Shown: positions 32,483 through 42,694 of the stretch, one piece after another
Position numbering within the stretch: position 1 is the first letter of the stretch
Layout: each line of letters opens with the position of its first letter
DNA from: Streptomyces rapamycinicus NRRL 5491
GTDB taxonomy: Bacteria > Actinomycetota > Actinomycetes > Streptomycetales > Streptomycetaceae
DNA: 64,000 bases
Reading direction: 5' to 3'
Assembly: GCF_024298965.1 (NCBI RefSeq)
Contig: NZ_CP085193.1
Span: 9,672,001 to 9,736,000, forward strand
Position numbers and translations under genes: made by a program
The notes under the pieces: model-generated
Databases searched by the model: none
What the model saw: the letters and a program-made list of their open reading frames with translations, nothing else
Told to the model about the DNA's origin: nothing

Positions 32483-33685
32483 ATGACGTTCAACCCGTTG
32501 GAGCAGCGGGGAATCCCGCTTGACCGTCAACTGCGCACATGGCGTGAGTTGGACGTCTCCCCGATCGACCCGGATCATTGCGACCCTTATACGCGGTGCC
32601 GGGTTATCGCGATGAACGGGATCGAGGTCGAGGCGATCCTGTTCAGCCACCAGATGGCCCGCCATTGCCAGGGCCAGGAAGTGAAGCGGCAACTGGCCCG
32701 TACCCGCTGTATCGAGGCACAGCAGCAGAAGGCGGTGAACTGGTTGCTGCCGGGAGTGGCCTCGGTGCTGGAGACGACGATCGCCTATGAGCAGGTGGCG
32801 GTGGATCTGACGGCGTGGGTGGCGCGCATGGAGCCCGATCCGTATCTCACGCAGGCGTACCAGTTCGGGGTGTTGGAGGACTTTGATCACTTGTACCGGT
32901 ACGCGAACCTGTACGAGATGATCGAGCACCGCAAGGCGGAGGAGATCGTCCAGGGTCTGACCGAGGTCATGCCCGGTCGGCCGACGAGATTCCATCACCG
33001 CAATCCGGTGGACAACGTCCGCGAGCCCTACGACCGGGCTCAGGCCAGCCCGCTGTCCAAGCTCCACGCACTGACGATCATGTCTGCGGAGCAGCAGACC
33101 ATGAACTTCTACATGAACGTCGGCCCGCAGTACATGGAGCCGATCGCCAGGCAGCTCTACCAGGAGATCGGGCTGATCGAGGAGGAGCACGTCACCCACT
33201 ACGAGTCCCTGGTCGACCCGGGCGAGACCTGGTGGGAGCAGCTGGTCAACCACGAGTACAACGAGTGCTACCTCTACTACTCCTTCATGGAGCAGGAGCC
33301 GGACGCGAAGGTGAAGGCCGTCTGGGAGCTGCACCTGAACATGGAGCTTGAGCACCTGCGTATCGCCTGCGACCTCATGCGCCGCAACGACGGACGCGAG
33401 CCCGAGGAGGTCGTCGCGCCTCAGTTGCCCAACGTGCTCACCTTCGAGCCCAACAAGGCATACGTCCGCGAGCTGCTGGCCACCCAGATGGACCTCACGA
33501 CGCTCGGCACCGGCTACGTCCGCGAGGCCCACGAGCGTTTTGAGGCCGTACAGGCGCAGCTCAACGACGGCGATCAGCCGCCGAGTGAGCGCGTGATGGA
33601 GCAGCACCGCGAGATGTTCGGCCGCGAATACCGGTTGGAAACCGAGGGCGAGCACCCCGCAGCGTCGCAGCGCTCACGCGACTGA
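32483..33685 (+). CDS. ferritin-like (di-iron type) protein of unknown function, 400 aa
   Basis: The ATG at 32483 has GGAG 5 nt upstream (ATAGGAGCCCGT). The protein is nearly all helix, with recurring Glu and ExxH motifs: TIAYEQVAV, MIEHRKAEEI, LIEEEHVTHYESL and ELEHLRIA. These are the pattern of a four-helix di-iron centre. LHALTIMSAEQQTMNFYMN is another conserved-looking helix. I do not recognise a named family. It is followed after 30 nt by an intact hemerythrin-domain gene, and both probably form one operon for oxygen, peroxide or nitric-oxide stress. It has no signal peptide or membrane segment. Confidence 0.75.
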   Translation: MTFNPLEQRGIPLDRQLRTWRELDVSPIDPDHCDPYTRCRVIAMNGIEVEAILFSHQMARHCQGQEVKRQLARTRCIEAQQQKAVNWLLPGVASVLETTIAYEQVAVDLTAWVARMEPDPYLTQAYQFGVLEDFDHLYRYANLYEMIEHRKAEEIVQGLTEVMPGRPTRFHHRNPVDNVREPYDRAQASPLSKLHALTIMSAEQQTMNFYMNVGPQYMEPIARQLYQEIGLIEEEHVTHYESLVDPGETWWEQLVNHEYNECYLYYSFMEQEPDAKVKAVWELHLNMELEHLRIACDLMRRNDGREPEEVVAPQLPNVLTFEPNKAYVRELLATQMDLTTLGTGYVREAHERFEAVQAQLNDGDQPPSERVMEQHREMFGREYRLETEGEHPAASQRSRD

Positions 33686-33715
33686 CCGGTCGGCCCGGCT
33701 CAAGGGAGGAACACG

Positions 33716-34306
33716 GTGAAAGATCAGACCCACGACGGCGACACCGGCGCAGGTGTCCAGGACGATGTGGTGGCGCTGCTGACGCGCCAGCACGGTGACA
33801 TCCGCACTCTCTTCGACGAGGTGGAGCGCACCACGGGCATGGAGCGGCAGGATGCCTTCCGTCGCCTGGTCCGGCTGCTGGCGGTTCACGAGACGGCGGA
33901 GGAAGAGATTGTCCACCCCGTGGCGCGCCGGTCCTTCGACGGCGGCGAGCAGGTGGTCGAGGACCGGCTGCGCGAGGAGAAGCAGGCCAAGGAGAAGCTG
34001 AGCCGCCTGGACGAGATGGGCCCGGAGGACCCCCAGTTCCTGCCCATGCTTCTCCAACTGCGCACCGAGGTCATGGAGCACGCCCGCTCCGAGGAGCGCT
34101 ACGAGTTCGCCCAGTTGCGGCGACGGACCGATCCCGGGCAGCTCGCCGCCATGGCCAACGCCGTCAAGGCCGCCGAAGCCCTGGCTCCCACGCATCCGCA
34201 TCCGGGCGTGGAGACGGCGGCGAAGAACATCGCCCTCGGTCCGATGGCGGCCATCATCGACCGGACCCGCGACACCGTCCGCAGGACCATGGGCAAGGAC
34301 GGCTGA
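33716..34306 (+). CDS. hemerythrin-domain (HHE) protein
   Basis: The protein has 196 aa from the GTG at 33716, which follows GGGAGGAACAC. The iron ligands are visible in LLTRQHGDIRTLFDEVE, LLAVHETAEEEIVHPVARR (HxxxE) and EVMEHARSEERYEF. The C-terminal NIALGPMAAIIDRTRDTVRR tail is common in actinobacterial members. Hemerythrin-like proteins bind O2 or NO at a di-iron site in the cytoplasm. Two further decayed hemerythrin copies lie at 31974 and 41721, which marks this as a repeatedly duplicated gene type. Confidence 0.88.
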   Translation: MKDQTHDGDTGAGVQDDVVALLTRQHGDIRTLFDEVERTTGMERQDAFRRLVRLLAVHETAEEEIVHPVARRSFDGGEQVVEDRLREEKQAKEKLSRLDEMGPEDPQFLPMLLQLRTEVMEHARSEERYEFAQLRRRTDPGQLAAMANAVKAAEALAPTHPHPGVETAAKNIALGPMAAIIDRTRDTVRRTMGKDG

Positions 34307-34326
34307 GGGCGTCTCCGTTGCCGGGG

Positions 34327-34773
34327 TCAGTCGGCTCCCACGGGATCGCCGTGCAGGCGCGCGAGCAGTCGTAGCCGGTGCAGATCCGTGACCGGCGCCA
34401 TCAGGTCTGGATGGCGCAGCTGCGGGGCCGCCCGCCGGTCGTACTCGTCGGGAGCGGTCAGCCGACGGAAATCGACCGGCGAGGCGGCGGTGTGTTCGCA
34501 CCCGGCGAGCGCGGCTACGGCCGTCTCGGCCAGGGCCGGAGAGGTGAGCAAACCGGCCGCCCAGCTCGCCACGACCTCGTCCACCCAGGTACGCCAGGCG
34601 TAGTCCGCTTCGTCCATCTCGTGCGGGTCTCCGCCCACGAGCCAGTCCAGCCGGGCCGAGCCGCCCGGCCCCGCCATCGCCACCAGCGCGGCGTCAATCG
34701 CCGTGGGGTACCGCAGCCACGCGGCCACCGTCACCGCCTGCCGGGCCTGCGCTTCGGCGAGCGCCGCGTTCAT
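34327..34773 (-). CDS. hypothetical protein, 148 aa
   Basis: The codon pattern is strongly GC-biased at third positions and GAGGGAGCG precedes the ATG at 34773, so the gene is probably real. The sequence starts MNAALAEAQARQAVTVAAWL, is helical and lacks membrane segments. EADYAWRTWVDEVVASWAAGLL is its most distinctive part. It is convergent with the hemerythrin gene (20 nt gap). I do not recognise the family. Confidence 0.5.
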   Translation of the reverse strand: MNAALAEAQARQAVTVAAWLRYPTAIDAALVAMAGPGGSARLDWLVGGDPHEMDEADYAWRTWVDEVVASWAAGLLTSPALAETAVAALAGCEHTAASPVDFRRLTAPDEYDRRAAPQLRHPDLMAPVTDLHRLRLLARLHGDPVGAD

Positions 34774-34989
34774 CGCTCCCTCGGCCGCCGGAAAGGCCCG
34801 GACCAGCCATTCCAGGTTGCATCACGGTGGTGATCCACAATGCGGGCCACGAGAACTCTGCGTTGCTTCACCCCAGCCAGACGCGCCGCACCGCCGGAAA
34901 CGGTCGCGCTCCGCACCTCCCGCGATCATCGCGGCAGGTTCGCCGAGAACCCTCGACGAACCTGCTCGGAGATCGAAGGGGGGTGGGAC

Positions 34990-35118
34990 GTGGGTGATGT
35001 AGACGATGTCAAGCTTCGCCGACGAGGTTGGACCGATGCCGAACGTTGGCAGGTCTATCTGGCGGCGGCAGGGTTGATCGTGGCCATCATCGCCGCTGTG
35101 GGGCAGTTCGTGCGGTAG
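34990..35118 (+). CDS. small single-span membrane protein, 42 aa
   Basis: The GTG at 34990 follows AAGGGGGGTG. After a charged start (GDVDDVKLRRRGWTDAER) a hydrophobic helix, VYLAAAGLIVAIIAAVGQFV, closes the protein. A strong terminator lies 45 nt downstream, which supports an expressed unit. No family is recognised. A longer upstream frame (from 34840) is basic and unlikely to be coding. Confidence 0.45.
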   Translation: MGDVDDVKLRRRGWTDAERWQVYLAAAGLIVAIIAAVGQFVR

Positions 35119-35163
35119 AAGTCCCACACACGAGACGCGGTCGGGACCGAGCTTCGTATGCAG

Positions 35164-35194
35164 AAGCCCGGTCGGTAATTGAGCGACCGGGCTT
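35164..35194 (+). terminator. hairpin terminator after the small membrane protein
   Basis: An 11-bp perfect stem (AAGCCCGGTCG and its reverse complement) encloses a 9-nt loop and ends in CTTG. It is the most classical terminator shape in the window. Confidence 0.75.
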
Positions 35195-35502
35195 GTGAAC
35201 TGCATTGGACGGGTCTGGCTCGGGGTGCCTCCCGAGTCGGGCCCTTCAGTGTCACTCGGGATTGGGTGGTTGACACCTCCCGATCGACAGGGAGGACCAT
35301 ACCTGGCTCAGGGCCACCATGGAGCTGGTTCCGACGGCGTCGCCAGCGGCCATGGGTCCCCCTACTTGGTGTCGGTTCGTCAGGACCATCCCAGAGGCAG
35401 TGCCATGGGACATCGTCCAGCCCAGCGATGGCGATCTTCGCAGAGTGCACGTGGGTCCGACCGGCGGCGGCCTGATCGACGAGGACGTATCCGAGGGTGA
35501 GG
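35195..35502. other. 308-nt stretch with no gene seen
   Basis: Several open frames cross it on both strands but none has a ribosome site, a family motif or the expected codon bias. It separates a terminator from the 3' end of an SDR gene. Confidence 0.5.
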
Positions 35503-36240
35503 TCACCAGGGTACGACCCCGTTGTCGTCGAACAGCTGGCCGGTCGGGCCGTCGTCCGGCAGGGTCGCCAGCCGGATGGCGATCGCCGCGCCCTGCTCGG
35601 GGGTCTGGGTCCCGCTGAATCCGTTGAGGTCGGTGGCCACGTAACCGGGGCAGGCGTTGTTGATCAGGATGTTGGTGCCGCTCAGCTCCTTGGCGTACTG
35701 GATGGTGACGGCGTTGAGGTAGGTCTTCGTCGGCGCGTAGGCCCCGCTGATCCCCCCGAGGTCGACGCCGGGCGTGGTCTGCAGTGTCAGGGAGCCGACG
35801 TGGCTGGACTGGTTGACGATCCGCGGGTGCGCCGAACGGCGCAGCAACGGCAGCATCGCGTTGGTGACCCTGATGACGCCGATGACGTTGGTCTCCACCA
35901 GCCGCCGCACGGTCTCAAGATCGATGGTCGTGGGTTCCTCCGGCCAGCCGCCGGCCACGCCGGCGTTGTTGACCAGTACGTCGAGCCGTCCTGCCCGCTC
36001 CTCGATCAGTTGGACCGCGGCGGCCACGCTCCCGCCGTCGGTCACGTCCAGGGGCACGCCGAACGCGTCGGCGCCAGCCGCGCGCAACTTCGCCACGGCG
36101 TCCTCCCGGCGCTGCTCGTCCCGGGCGCCGACACCGACACTCCAGCCCCGCGCACCCAGCCCGGCCGCGATCTCGTACCCGATTCCCTTGTTCGCGCCAG
36201 TGACCAGCGCGATTGTCTTCTCGCTCACGACAGCGAGCAT
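35503..36240 (-). CDS. short-chain dehydrogenase/reductase (SDR)
   Basis: The protein has 245 aa from the ATG at 36240 (or 241 aa from a GTG at 36228). ALVTGANKGIGYEIAAGL is the cofactor motif, VLVNNAGVAGG the NNAG motif, IVNQSSHVGS the catalytic Ser region and YAPTK the Tyr-x-x-x-Lys pair. TGANKGIG is typical of the carbonyl-reductase-like subgroup. It is divergent from a LysR regulator (94 nt), which presumably controls it. The substrate is unknown. Confidence 0.9.
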   Translation of the reverse strand: MLAVVSEKTIALVTGANKGIGYEIAAGLGARGWSVGVGARDEQRREDAVAKLRAAGADAFGVPLDVTDGGSVAAAVQLIEERAGRLDVLVNNAGVAGGWPEEPTTIDLETVRRLVETNVIGVIRVTNAMLPLLRRSAHPRIVNQSSHVGSLTLQTTPGVDLGGISGAYAPTKTYLNAVTIQYAKELSGTNILINNACPGYVATDLNGFSGTQTPEQGAAIAIRLATLPDDGPTGQLFDDNGVVPW

Positions 36241-36333
36241 GCCCGCACCGCAGCCGGGCACCAACACCCTCTCGGTAGTGCGGCGATACCCGCGCGATAT
36301 CGATCAGCCCTCTGCCGTCATTAGCCTGGGCTC

Positions 36334-37173
36334 ATGGAGATACGCGAGCTGCGGTACTTCGTCGCCGTCGCCGAGGAGCTGCACTTCGGCAAGGCTGCCC
36401 AGCGCCTTGGGATGGCCCAGCCGCCACTGTCCCGCGCGATCACCCAGCTCGAACGGCGGCTCGGAATCGCACTGCTGGAACGCGACAGCCGCAATGTCAC
36501 GCTCACCGAGGCCGGAGCCGTGCTGCTGGCCGAAGCACGCGCGATCCTCAGCGCAGTGACCGCAGCCGAGCGGCGTACCCAACGGGCCGCGACAGCGCAC
36601 CCCAGCCTTGTCCTCGCCGTTAAATCCGGCACCGCCGGCGAGCTGCTGACGAAACTGCTCGACGCCTACGCCGCGGAACCCGGCGCAGCCACCGTCGATC
36701 TGCTGCTTTGCGAGGCACACCAGCACCAGCGGCTGCTGCGGGACGGGCAAGCCGACGTGGCTCTGCTGCACCTGCCCTTCGACTCAACAGCCGGGCTCGA
36801 CACCGAAGCCCTGTACACCGAGGGACAGGTCGCGATCCTGCCGGCCTCACACCCGCTCGCCAGCCGCACCCAGGTCCGGATGGCCGACATCACCACACTG
36901 CCAAAGCTCCCGCTGGCCCGCTGGCCCGGTCCCGGCGGCAGCTACCCAGAAGGACCGGGCGCAGAGGTACGGAACCTGACACAGCTCTTCCAACTGATCG
37001 CGCTCGGCCGTACCACCGTGGTCATTCCCGAGTCAGCCGGCGCCGACCTGCGTCGGGACCTCGCCGCCGTACCGGTCCTGGACGCTCCGCCCGTGACAAC
37101 GGTGATCGCCTGGCCGCCGAACAGCCGCCTTCGTACAGTTGCTGACCTGGTCCGCGTTGCAACAAGCCTTTGA
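36334..37173 (+). CDS. LysR-family transcriptional regulator
   Basis: The protein has 279 aa. The N-terminal winged helix is MEIRELRYFVAVAEELHFG followed by AAQRLGMAQPPLSRAITQLE, then LLERDSRNVTLTEAG. The effector domain follows with LLHLPFDSTAGLDTEALY. It is divergent from the SDR gene at 35503-36240, a classic LysR arrangement. The inducer is unknown. Confidence 0.92.
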   Translation: MEIRELRYFVAVAEELHFGKAAQRLGMAQPPLSRAITQLERRLGIALLERDSRNVTLTEAGAVLLAEARAILSAVTAAERRTQRAATAHPSLVLAVKSGTAGELLTKLLDAYAAEPGAATVDLLLCEAHQHQRLLRDGQADVALLHLPFDSTAGLDTEALYTEGQVAILPASHPLASRTQVRMADITTLPKLPLARWPGPGGSYPEGPGAEVRNLTQLFQLIALGRTTVVIPESAGADLRRDLAAVPVLDAPPVTTVIAWPPNSRLRTVADLVRVATSL

Positions 37174-37506
37174 ACTCGAATTGAGAGCGGCCATCCAACG
37201 GCAGCCTTGATCAAGCAACTGGCAGTTCAAACGCCTCCCTGTGCGCTGGCACAGCGCCCGCGTGAGACGTAGCGGGCCACGCCGCGTCGTCCAACACAGA
37301 CGTCAGGCAGTGACCGCACCGGGGGTGTCCCTTCGGCCATTGGACTCCGTCGCCCCGGTGGCACGTCACGATGCCCACCGAGAGGCCACGGGCCTTGCGA
37401 AGCGATCCCGATGAGCGTCGACCACGCGTACGACGGCAGCCACATCACGCAGTGGATGCCGGAAGCCGACTCGTTCGAAGACTTCCTCCAGAAGCATCGT
37501 CATCCA
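37174..37506. other. 333-nt stretch between convergent LysR and HxlR genes
   Basis: A short plus-strand frame from 37411 begins MSVDHAYDGSHITQW, but it has no ribosome site and runs into the HxlR gene on the other strand. No terminator stem longer than about 8 bp was seen. Nothing else is recognised. Confidence 0.45.
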
Positions 37507-37857
37507 TCAGGATCCGACGGGTTGGCTCGCCAACGCCCCGATCCGATCCATGTGGGCGTATCCCCATTCGCACAGCGGACGCAGCGCTTCAGCCAGACTC
37601 GAGCCGAACGGTGTCAGGGAGTATTCGACGTGAGGGGGAAGCTCCTGGAAGTCCTTGCGGACGACAATGCAGTCTGCCTCAAGGTCTTTGAGCGCACCGA
37701 TCAGCACTTTCTCGGTAACGCCGTCGACAAGACGGCGCAGTTGGCCGAACCGCTGGGGACCGTGCACGGCGAGCTGCCACAGCACCAGAAACTTCCACCT
37801 GCCCCCGACGACGGACAGTGCGGCGTCCAATCCGCAGTAGAACCCACGCTCAGTCAT
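37507..37857 (-). CDS. HxlR-family transcriptional regulator
   Basis: The protein has 116 aa from the ATG at 37857. CGLDAALSVVGGRWKFLVLWQL is the start of the winged helix typical of HxlR. RFGQLRRLVDGVTEKVLI and YSLTPFGSSLAEALRPLCEWG complete the fold. A longer frame to 37962 would include the operator. A 25-bp box 37 nt upstream recurs almost exactly at 39420-39444, in front of an OYE gene and a broken HxlR copy. This regulator may therefore control itself and the OYE. HxlR proteins sense electrophiles or aldehydes. Confidence 0.88.
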   Translation of the reverse strand: MTERGFYCGLDAALSVVGGRWKFLVLWQLAVHGPQRFGQLRRLVDGVTEKVLIGALKDLEADCIVVRKDFQELPPHVEYSLTPFGSSLAEALRPLCEWGYAHMDRIGALASQPVGS

Positions 37858-37893
37858 CTGGACATACCCTTCCGTCCGCCACCACCTGGAGGC

Positions 37894-37918
37894 ACTTACC
37901 CCAAAGTAGGTACTTGCC
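37894..37918. promoter_or_regulatory. HxlR-type operator box, copy 1
   Basis: Upstream of the HxlR gene. The core AAGTAGGTACTT is a dyad with AAGTA/TACTT half-sites, extended by an ACTTACC arm. Read on the minus strand, 22 of its 25 positions are identical to the box at 39420-39444. That identity in two intergenic regions, both beside HxlR sequences, argues for a shared protein-binding site. Confidence 0.6.
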
Positions 37919-38059
37919 GGCGGGAGGGGACTTGTTGTTGGCCGATAATCAGAGTGAGCCACCGGACCGCAGTCGAGGACTCATCCGTACATAAATCCGC
38001 TTCGGTGTACGGAGTCGTGCCTGAGCTGAATCGGTGCGGGCGGATGCCGGGACCCGACG

Positions 38060-39277
<1,218 letters not shown>

Positions 39278-39419
39278 GATCGATGTGCCTTTCGTGCACT
39301 CGGTTGGTTTGGGCTGCCTCCCCGACGCCGAGGCTCGTGCGCCCGAACCCGGGACGGGGCTTGACGGCTGGGCCGGTTGCCTACGCTGGAACCGAGGAAA
39401 CATGCCATTCCTTTCCATG

Positions 39420-39444
39420 GGCAAGTACCTACTTTTTTGTAAGT
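39420..39444. promoter_or_regulatory. HxlR-type operator box, copy 2
   Basis: The core AAGTACCTACTT, followed by TTTTGTAAGT, matches the box at 37894-37918 on the other strand at 22 of 25 positions. It lies between the OYE start (39277) and the broken HxlR copy (39484), the expected place for an operator controlling both. Confidence 0.6.
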
Positions 39445-39483
39445 GCCCTCCAGCGTGGGTGTTTTCGTAAAACAGGAGCCACG

Positions 39484-39630
39484 ATGAGAACCGATCGCCA
39501 GTACCACTGTGGGCTCGACGCAGCGCTTTCGGCGGTTGGCGGCCGGTGGAAAACGCCCCCTCTGCGAGTGGGGTTACGTCCACATGGACCAATTGAGGGG
39601 CGTACCAGATTCAATAGTTCAGAGAATCGG
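39484..39630 (+). pseudogene. HxlR regulator pseudogene with internal deletion
   Basis: ATG 39484 opens CGLDAALSAVGGRWK, nearly identical to the N-terminus of the intact HxlR at 37507. Directly after it a different frame reads RPLCEWGYVHMDQL, which matches the C-terminal part of the same protein. About 70 codons of the winged helix are missing and the joint is out of frame. This is a clean internal deletion of a paralogue that sat divergent to the OYE gene. Confidence 0.7.
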
Positions 39631-39762
39631 AATCGCTCATCACCTGGGCCGCGATCACCCTTATGGCCAGGCAGATCGCCCGTCGAAGTTCCCGCAGGAG
39701 CGGACAGTCGCGCCAAAATCGTAGGACAAGCTCATGCCCAGTTCTGCTCCGGCCGAAGCGGG

Positions 39763-40512
39763 CTATACCTGAGCCATACCGCCATCGATGCAGAGTTCTG
39801 CACCTGTCATGAAACTGCTCTCGTCCGAGGCGAGAAACAGCGCACCATTGGCGATCTCCTCGGGAAGCCCGAGGCGGCCCATTGGGACAAGGGTGCTCAT
39901 GTGGGCTCGGAGAGCTTCTGGATCTTGACCGAAGTACTCGGCCTGTCCGTCGATGATGAGCGTGTCGATCGGTCCCGGACTCAGCACGTTGACCCGAAGA
40001 CCCCGGTCGCCGAACTCTGCCGCCCACGTGCGCGCATAGGAGCGCACGGCGGCCTTCGCCGCGCTGTAAGCCCCTGCCCCGGGATCCCCCTTGAATGCCG
40101 TGATCGAGCCCAGCAAAACGATCGAGCCGCCCGTTCGTAGAAGCGGCAGCGCCTTCTGGACGGTGAACAGCGTGCCGCGGGCATTGAGGTCGAATGTGCG
40201 GTCGAAGTGTTCCTCGGTCACGTCCCCGAAGTTCATCCGCTCAATGCTTCCGGCGTTCGCGACGATCACATCGAGGTGCCCGCTCTCCTGACGGATAGCC
40301 TCGACCAAATCGTCGAGATCACCCGACGCTGCAGCGTCCGCGGTGACCGCCGTTACATGTCCGTCAATGGAAGCCCTCGCGGCTTCGAGCGCCTCCTTCC
40401 GTCGCCCCGTGATGTAGACGTGGGCGCCTTCACTTCCGAATCTCTGGGCAATCGCCAGGCCAAGGCCCGCGCTCCCGCCAGTGACGAGGGCTACCTTATT
40501 CGCGAGACGCAT
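39763..40512 (-). CDS. short-chain dehydrogenase/reductase (SDR)
   Basis: The protein has 249 aa from the ATG at 40512, with AAGGAG 5 nt upstream. ALVTGGSAGLGLAIAQRF binds the cofactor, ITGRRKEAL suggests NADP, VIVANAGSIE is the NAG motif, and YSAAK is the catalytic pair. The C-terminus ELCIDGGMAQV is the standard end of FabG-like SDRs. It is divergent from a LysR gene with a LysR-type dyad between them. The substrate is unknown. Confidence 0.92.
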   Translation of the reverse strand: MRLANKVALVTGGSAGLGLAIAQRFGSEGAHVYITGRRKEALEAARASIDGHVTAVTADAAASGDLDDLVEAIRQESGHLDVIVANAGSIERMNFGDVTEEHFDRTFDLNARGTLFTVQKALPLLRTGGSIVLLGSITAFKGDPGAGAYSAAKAAVRSYARTWAAEFGDRGLRVNVLSPGPIDTLIIDGQAEYFGQDPEALRAHMSTLVPMGRLGLPEEIANGALFLASDESSFMTGAELCIDGGMAQV

Positions 40513-40716
40513 GCTTTCTCCTTGAGCCGAGACTGTGAGCGCCGGACACATTGCTTTGCCTCGTCCTGCTTTTGACAGCCGGCGTCGCAGGACTTGCGCG
40601 CCTGCAGGACGCGGCCGCCGTCCCGCAGCTTCCCGGCCCCGGTGGCTGCGCTGGGCGTGCACCACGGTAGGACCGGCCCGACATAGAGGCAAATAGTGGC
40701 AACGTATAGTCTGCAT

Positions 40717-40733
40717 TGACATCTCCTATGTCA
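40717..40733. promoter_or_regulatory. LysR-type dyad TGACAT-N5-ATGTCA
   Basis: A perfect inverted repeat of 6 + 6 bp lies 19 nt before the LysR start at 40753 and in the shared region with the divergent SDR gene. It contains a T-N11-A core, the common LysR binding form. Confidence 0.55.
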
Positions 40734-40752
40734 TGTCGAAGGTTGGACTCGA

Positions 40753-41661
40753 ATGAACCTGCGCCAGTACGAATACGCCCTGGCCGTCGCCGACGAGGGC
40801 TCCATGACAGCGGCAGCAGAACGCCTGCGGGTCACTCAGCCCTCTCTGTCGCAGCAGATCGGCGCCTTGGAGAAGCACCTCGGGGTGCAGCTGTTCACCC
40901 GCACCCCGAGCGGGGTGACGGTGACGGTGGCAGGGCGGGCTTTCCTCGTGGAGGCGAAGATCGCGACGACCGCATCCCGGCGTGCCATCACGGCCGCCCG
41001 CGCCGCCGACGGGGAACTGGCAGGCGAACTCATCATCGCTGTCCACATGGGACTGGGAGCACGCCAGCTGCCCCAGGTATTGGGGCAGCTGCGCGATCGC
41101 CACCCGAAGCTGCAGGTGACTCTCCACGAGGAGCCCGATCCCGCGGACATGGAACGACTGGTCCGCCAGGGAACCCTCGACATGGTCCTCGTGCACCACA
41201 TCCCGGCCGGGTGCACCTTCGACATTCACCCTCTGGGCGAGGAAGCCTACGTCGCCGTCTTGCCGAAGGGGCACCCGCTTCTCTCGGACGGCGCCCCCCT
41301 GCGCCTGGAAGACCTGGCGTCAGAGGGGTGGATCCGGTTCCGGCGCGCCAGCCTGCTCGATGGCTACCTCGCCCGCCTGCTCGCCAACGCGGGCCTCAGC
41401 CCGCACACGGTGGCCCGAGCGTCACAGATCTCCACCGCGGTGCGGCTCGTGGCGCAGGGCTTGGGCGTCACCGTGGTCCCGGCCTCGGCCATCCCCGAAG
41501 GCTTCGAAGAACTGGCCTGCCCGCTACAGCCCTCCCTGACCGAGCCCGTCCTCGTCGGCGTGCGGCGCAATCCGGGTTCGGCAGAGACGGCCATGCTCGA
41601 CCATCTCAACCAGCAGAACTGGTGCGGTACAGGACTCCTCTGTCAGCCCGCAACTGTTTGA
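40753..41661 (+). CDS. LysR-family transcriptional regulator
   Basis: The protein has 302 aa. MNLRQYEYALAVADEGSMT followed by AAERLRVTQPSLSQQIGALE is the winged helix. LFTRTPSGVTVTVAGRAFL closes it. The effector domain contains LVHHIPAGCTFDIHPLGEE and DGYLARLLANAGLSP. It is divergent from the SDR gene (240 nt) with a LysR-type dyad near its own start, so autoregulation and control of the SDR are likely. Confidence 0.92.
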   Translation: MNLRQYEYALAVADEGSMTAAAERLRVTQPSLSQQIGALEKHLGVQLFTRTPSGVTVTVAGRAFLVEAKIATTASRRAITAARAADGELAGELIIAVHMGLGARQLPQVLGQLRDRHPKLQVTLHEEPDPADMERLVRQGTLDMVLVHHIPAGCTFDIHPLGEEAYVAVLPKGHPLLSDGAPLRLEDLASEGWIRFRRASLLDGYLARLLANAGLSPHTVARASQISTAVRLVAQGLGVTVVPASAIPEGFEELACPLQPSLTEPVLVGVRRNPGSAETAMLDHLNQQNWCGTGLLCQPATV

Positions 41662-41720
41662 GCGTTCACTTTCCACGTTGCACCAATATGGAACGACGTC
41701 GGGCCCCGAAGCCATTCACG

Positions 41721-41990
41721 ATGCCGCCCTGTCTCCACCGCTCGCTTTTTGAAGAGCTCCAGGCCGTCACTCCGGGAAGTTCCGAGCGCAAGCGGCTGCT
41801 GGACCACGTGACCATTGAATTGGTGCGACATTCAGTCGCTGAGGAAGAGCATCTCTATCCTGCCGTCCGCGAAAAGCTGCTGAATTGGCGAAGTCGGCAC
41901 CCGACGTTTTCTGGCGCACCCACGAAAAACGTCTTGCGGCGCTCGCCAAAGTGGCGACTGAGCCTGGATACACCCCTGGAAGTTGACTGA
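41721..41990 (+). pseudogene. decayed hemerythrin-domain gene fragment
   Basis: The frame reads CLHRSLFEELQAVTPGS, RKRLLDHVTIELVRHSVAEE and HLYPAVREK, which are the first and second iron-ligand helices of an HHE protein. After about 41880 the similarity is lost and the frame ends at 41990 without the last ligand helix. The 190 nt that follow (to 42181) hold no recognisable gene. Confidence 0.6.
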
Positions 41991-42181
41991 TCCTTCCCTC
42001 GGTCGGCGGGGCCCTTACCTGGCCGGTCTGCCGCTCGGAGGTCGCGGTCGACCACTCGCGTAGTGCGGGATCGATTTCCGCTGGCGTGAGAGTCCTCCCG
42101 CGTACCGGCGCGGAATGCCGCTACGCCGCCGATGCTGCGGGCGGCGTAGCGGTTCAAGGGGCCCCACCTGGGCCCATGCGG

Positions 42182-42694
42182 TTATGCGGGCAGATTCCCA
42201 GCCTTCGCCACGTGCGCCTCTGCGGCGCGGGCGAGGCGTTCGACCCAGTCCTGGTGATAGCGGTAGAGCGCACCGGGATGCTTGCGTCCGAGTTCCTCGA
42301 GGAAGAAGGAACCCTGCTGCGTTTCCTCGGTCAGTACGTGGCAACCATCATCCGTCGGCGTGATGACCCAGCCGTGGTACGCGCTCGAACCGGTTTCGTC
42401 ACCGTCGACCACCGTCTCCCACGAGAGCCTGCTGAAGGACTCGTATTCCGTCACCCTCAGACTCATCGGAAATCCAACCGTCACCCGGCTGTACTCGGTG
42501 CCGAGCGCCAGTGCCGGCTCACCACTGAGGATCTTGACCTGATCTTCGGGAGGAAAGTAGCTCGACCAGTTCTCGGCATCGACGAGCAGTTGCCATACCA
42601 CTTCCGGTGGTGCCTTCACATCGATGTCATTGAGTGCGTAGATAGCTGACGTCTTCGGGTCATACCGCTCGGGCCAATTCACCTTGTCGTACAT
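42182..42694 (-). CDS. SRPBCC (polyketide cyclase/START-like) protein
   Basis: The protein has 170 aa from the ATG at 42694; AAGGAGAAACG precedes it. IDVKAPPEVVWQLLVDAENWSSYFP is the N-terminal signature of the SRPBCC fold. SGEPALALGTEYSRVT and RLSWETVVDG follow, and the C-terminal helix is YRYHQDWVERLARAAEAHV. These helix-grip proteins bind hydrophobic ligands; some act as cyclases or aromatases. It stands alone between a hemerythrin remnant and a convergent-side LysR gene, so no pathway can be suggested. Confidence 0.82.
   Translation of the reverse strand: MYDKVNWPERYDPKTSAIYALNDIDVKAPPEVVWQLLVDAENWSSYFPPEDQVKILSGEPALALGTEYSRVTVGFPMSLRVTEYESFSRLSWETVVDGDETGSSAYHGWVITPTDDGCHVLTEETQQGSFFLEELGRKHPGALYRYHQDWVERLARAAEAHVAKAGNLPA

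Noticed and set aside
34840..34989. Upstream extension of the small membrane protein frame
   Set aside because: This part is Arg-rich, has no ribosome site and does not resemble coding sequence; the GTG at 34990 has a good site.
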